Under the pieces are notes generated by a model, which saw only the letters and a program-made list of their open reading frames with translations, had not been told where the DNA came from and ran no database searches. From the NCBI GenBank assembly GCA_031259505.1, contig JAIRLL010000158.1, positions 1 to 7,025 on the forward strand: a stretch of DNA of 7,025 nucleotides. The letters are read 5' to 3'. Position numbers and translations under genes: made by a program. Source of the stretch: Tannerella sp. Lineage in GTDB: Bacteria; Bacteroidota; Bacteroidia; Bacteroidales; Tannerellaceae. Shown one piece after another: positions 6,959 to 7,025 of the stretch; the first letter of the stretch is position 1; every line of letters starts with the position of its first letter.

Positions 6959-7025
6959 GATTGCTTCACTCCGTTCGCAATGACGTAGATGCCATTGTTG
7001 CAGGCAACGGCATCCGGCGTCATTG
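6959..7025. repeat. Second copy of the CGCAATGACG hairpin repeat, running off the window
   Basis: This copy has the same layout as the one at 6799: GGATTGC at 6959, then CGCAATGACG at 6976-6985, then the ATGCC...GGCAT hairpin segment. The ends CAATGACG (6978-6985) and CGTCATTG (7018-7025) are perfect inverted repeats, with GATGCC and GGCATC pairing inside them, so the whole segment can fold into one long interrupted stem-loop. The element probably extends past the window edge. Confidence 0.8.

Larger units (their letters stand above)
6438..7025. other. Repeat-rich intergenic region without a credible gene
   Basis: This stretch of 588 bases holds no reading frame with protein-like composition, and it is more A/T-rich than the genes beside it apart from the repeat units. 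The short frames at 6469-6654 (plus) and 6703-6909 (minus) owe much of their content to the repeats: they give peptides such as NRKGHKGHKD and SVIASVATWQS. A lone 10-base CGCAATGACG at 6622-6631 is a degenerate piece of the repeat family found at 6799-7025. I see no tRNA cloverleaf, transposase fragment or terminal inverted repeats of an insertion sequence. Confidence 0.7.

Noticed and set aside
6938..7025. AGGAGG at 6938-6943 followed 8 bases later by an ATG (6952) with a frame open to the window edge
   Set aside because: The codons after the first two fall entirely in the hairpin repeat, and strong Shine-Dalgarno sites are not typical of this phylum. Twenty-four codons running off the edge are too few to support a gene.
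6799..7025. CRISPR array
   Set aside because: The repeats are directly adjacent or irregularly spaced, diverge from one another, and have no unique spacers of uniform length. No cas gene is present.

Overview
The window looks like chromosomal DNA of a Bacteroidota bacterium, probably Bacteroidales. The reasons are a TonB-dependent outer-membrane receptor that opens with a carboxypeptidase-regulatory-like (CarboxypepD_reg-like) domain, a lipoprotein whose acylated Cys is followed by an acidic surface-export-type stretch, promoter elements of the TAnnTTTG type, A/T-rich leaders without Shine-Dalgarno sites, and intergenic repeats of kinds I recall from Bacteroidota genomes. The exact taxon cannot be fixed from this sequence.

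Positions 1-1589, minus strand: a two-gene transcription unit. The upstream gene (702-1589) encodes an exported xylose-isomerase-like TIM-barrel protein. Its active-site positions read Gln/Asp/Gln/Glu instead of the usual Glu/Asp/His/Glu. After 36 bases comes a second TIM-barrel gene (1-665, cut by the window edge) that resembles hydroxypyruvate isomerase and carries a twin-arginine-like leader.

Positions 1590-1806: a 217-base divergent promoter region with one good Bacteroidota -7 element pointing each way.

Positions 1807-6378, plus strand: a two-gene operon. A TonB-dependent receptor of 947 residues is followed 33 bases later by a 564-residue lipoprotein with a bacterial Ig-like (BIG2) domain and a predicted right-handed beta-helix with an Asp-rich core. 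A strong intrinsic terminator at 6403-6437 closes the unit. The arrangement resembles a SusC/SusD pair, but the partner is not SusD. The likely reading is a surface binding protein that serves the receptor. The substrate cannot be told from the sequence. The divergent pairing with two exported sugar-isomerase-like proteins hints at a sugar, polyol or related small molecule, but this is inference only.

Positions 6438-7025: 588 bases without a credible gene, filled with short repeats: a 9-base tandem, a 21-base tandem, and a family of units with the core CGCAATGACG, two of which sit directly in tandem at 42 bases each. The window ends inside a further copy.

The points most worth following are the receptor plus beta-helix lipoprotein pair, the altered metal site of the 702-1589 protein, and the modular repeat cluster. 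I found no CRISPR array, transposase, RNA gene or defence system.
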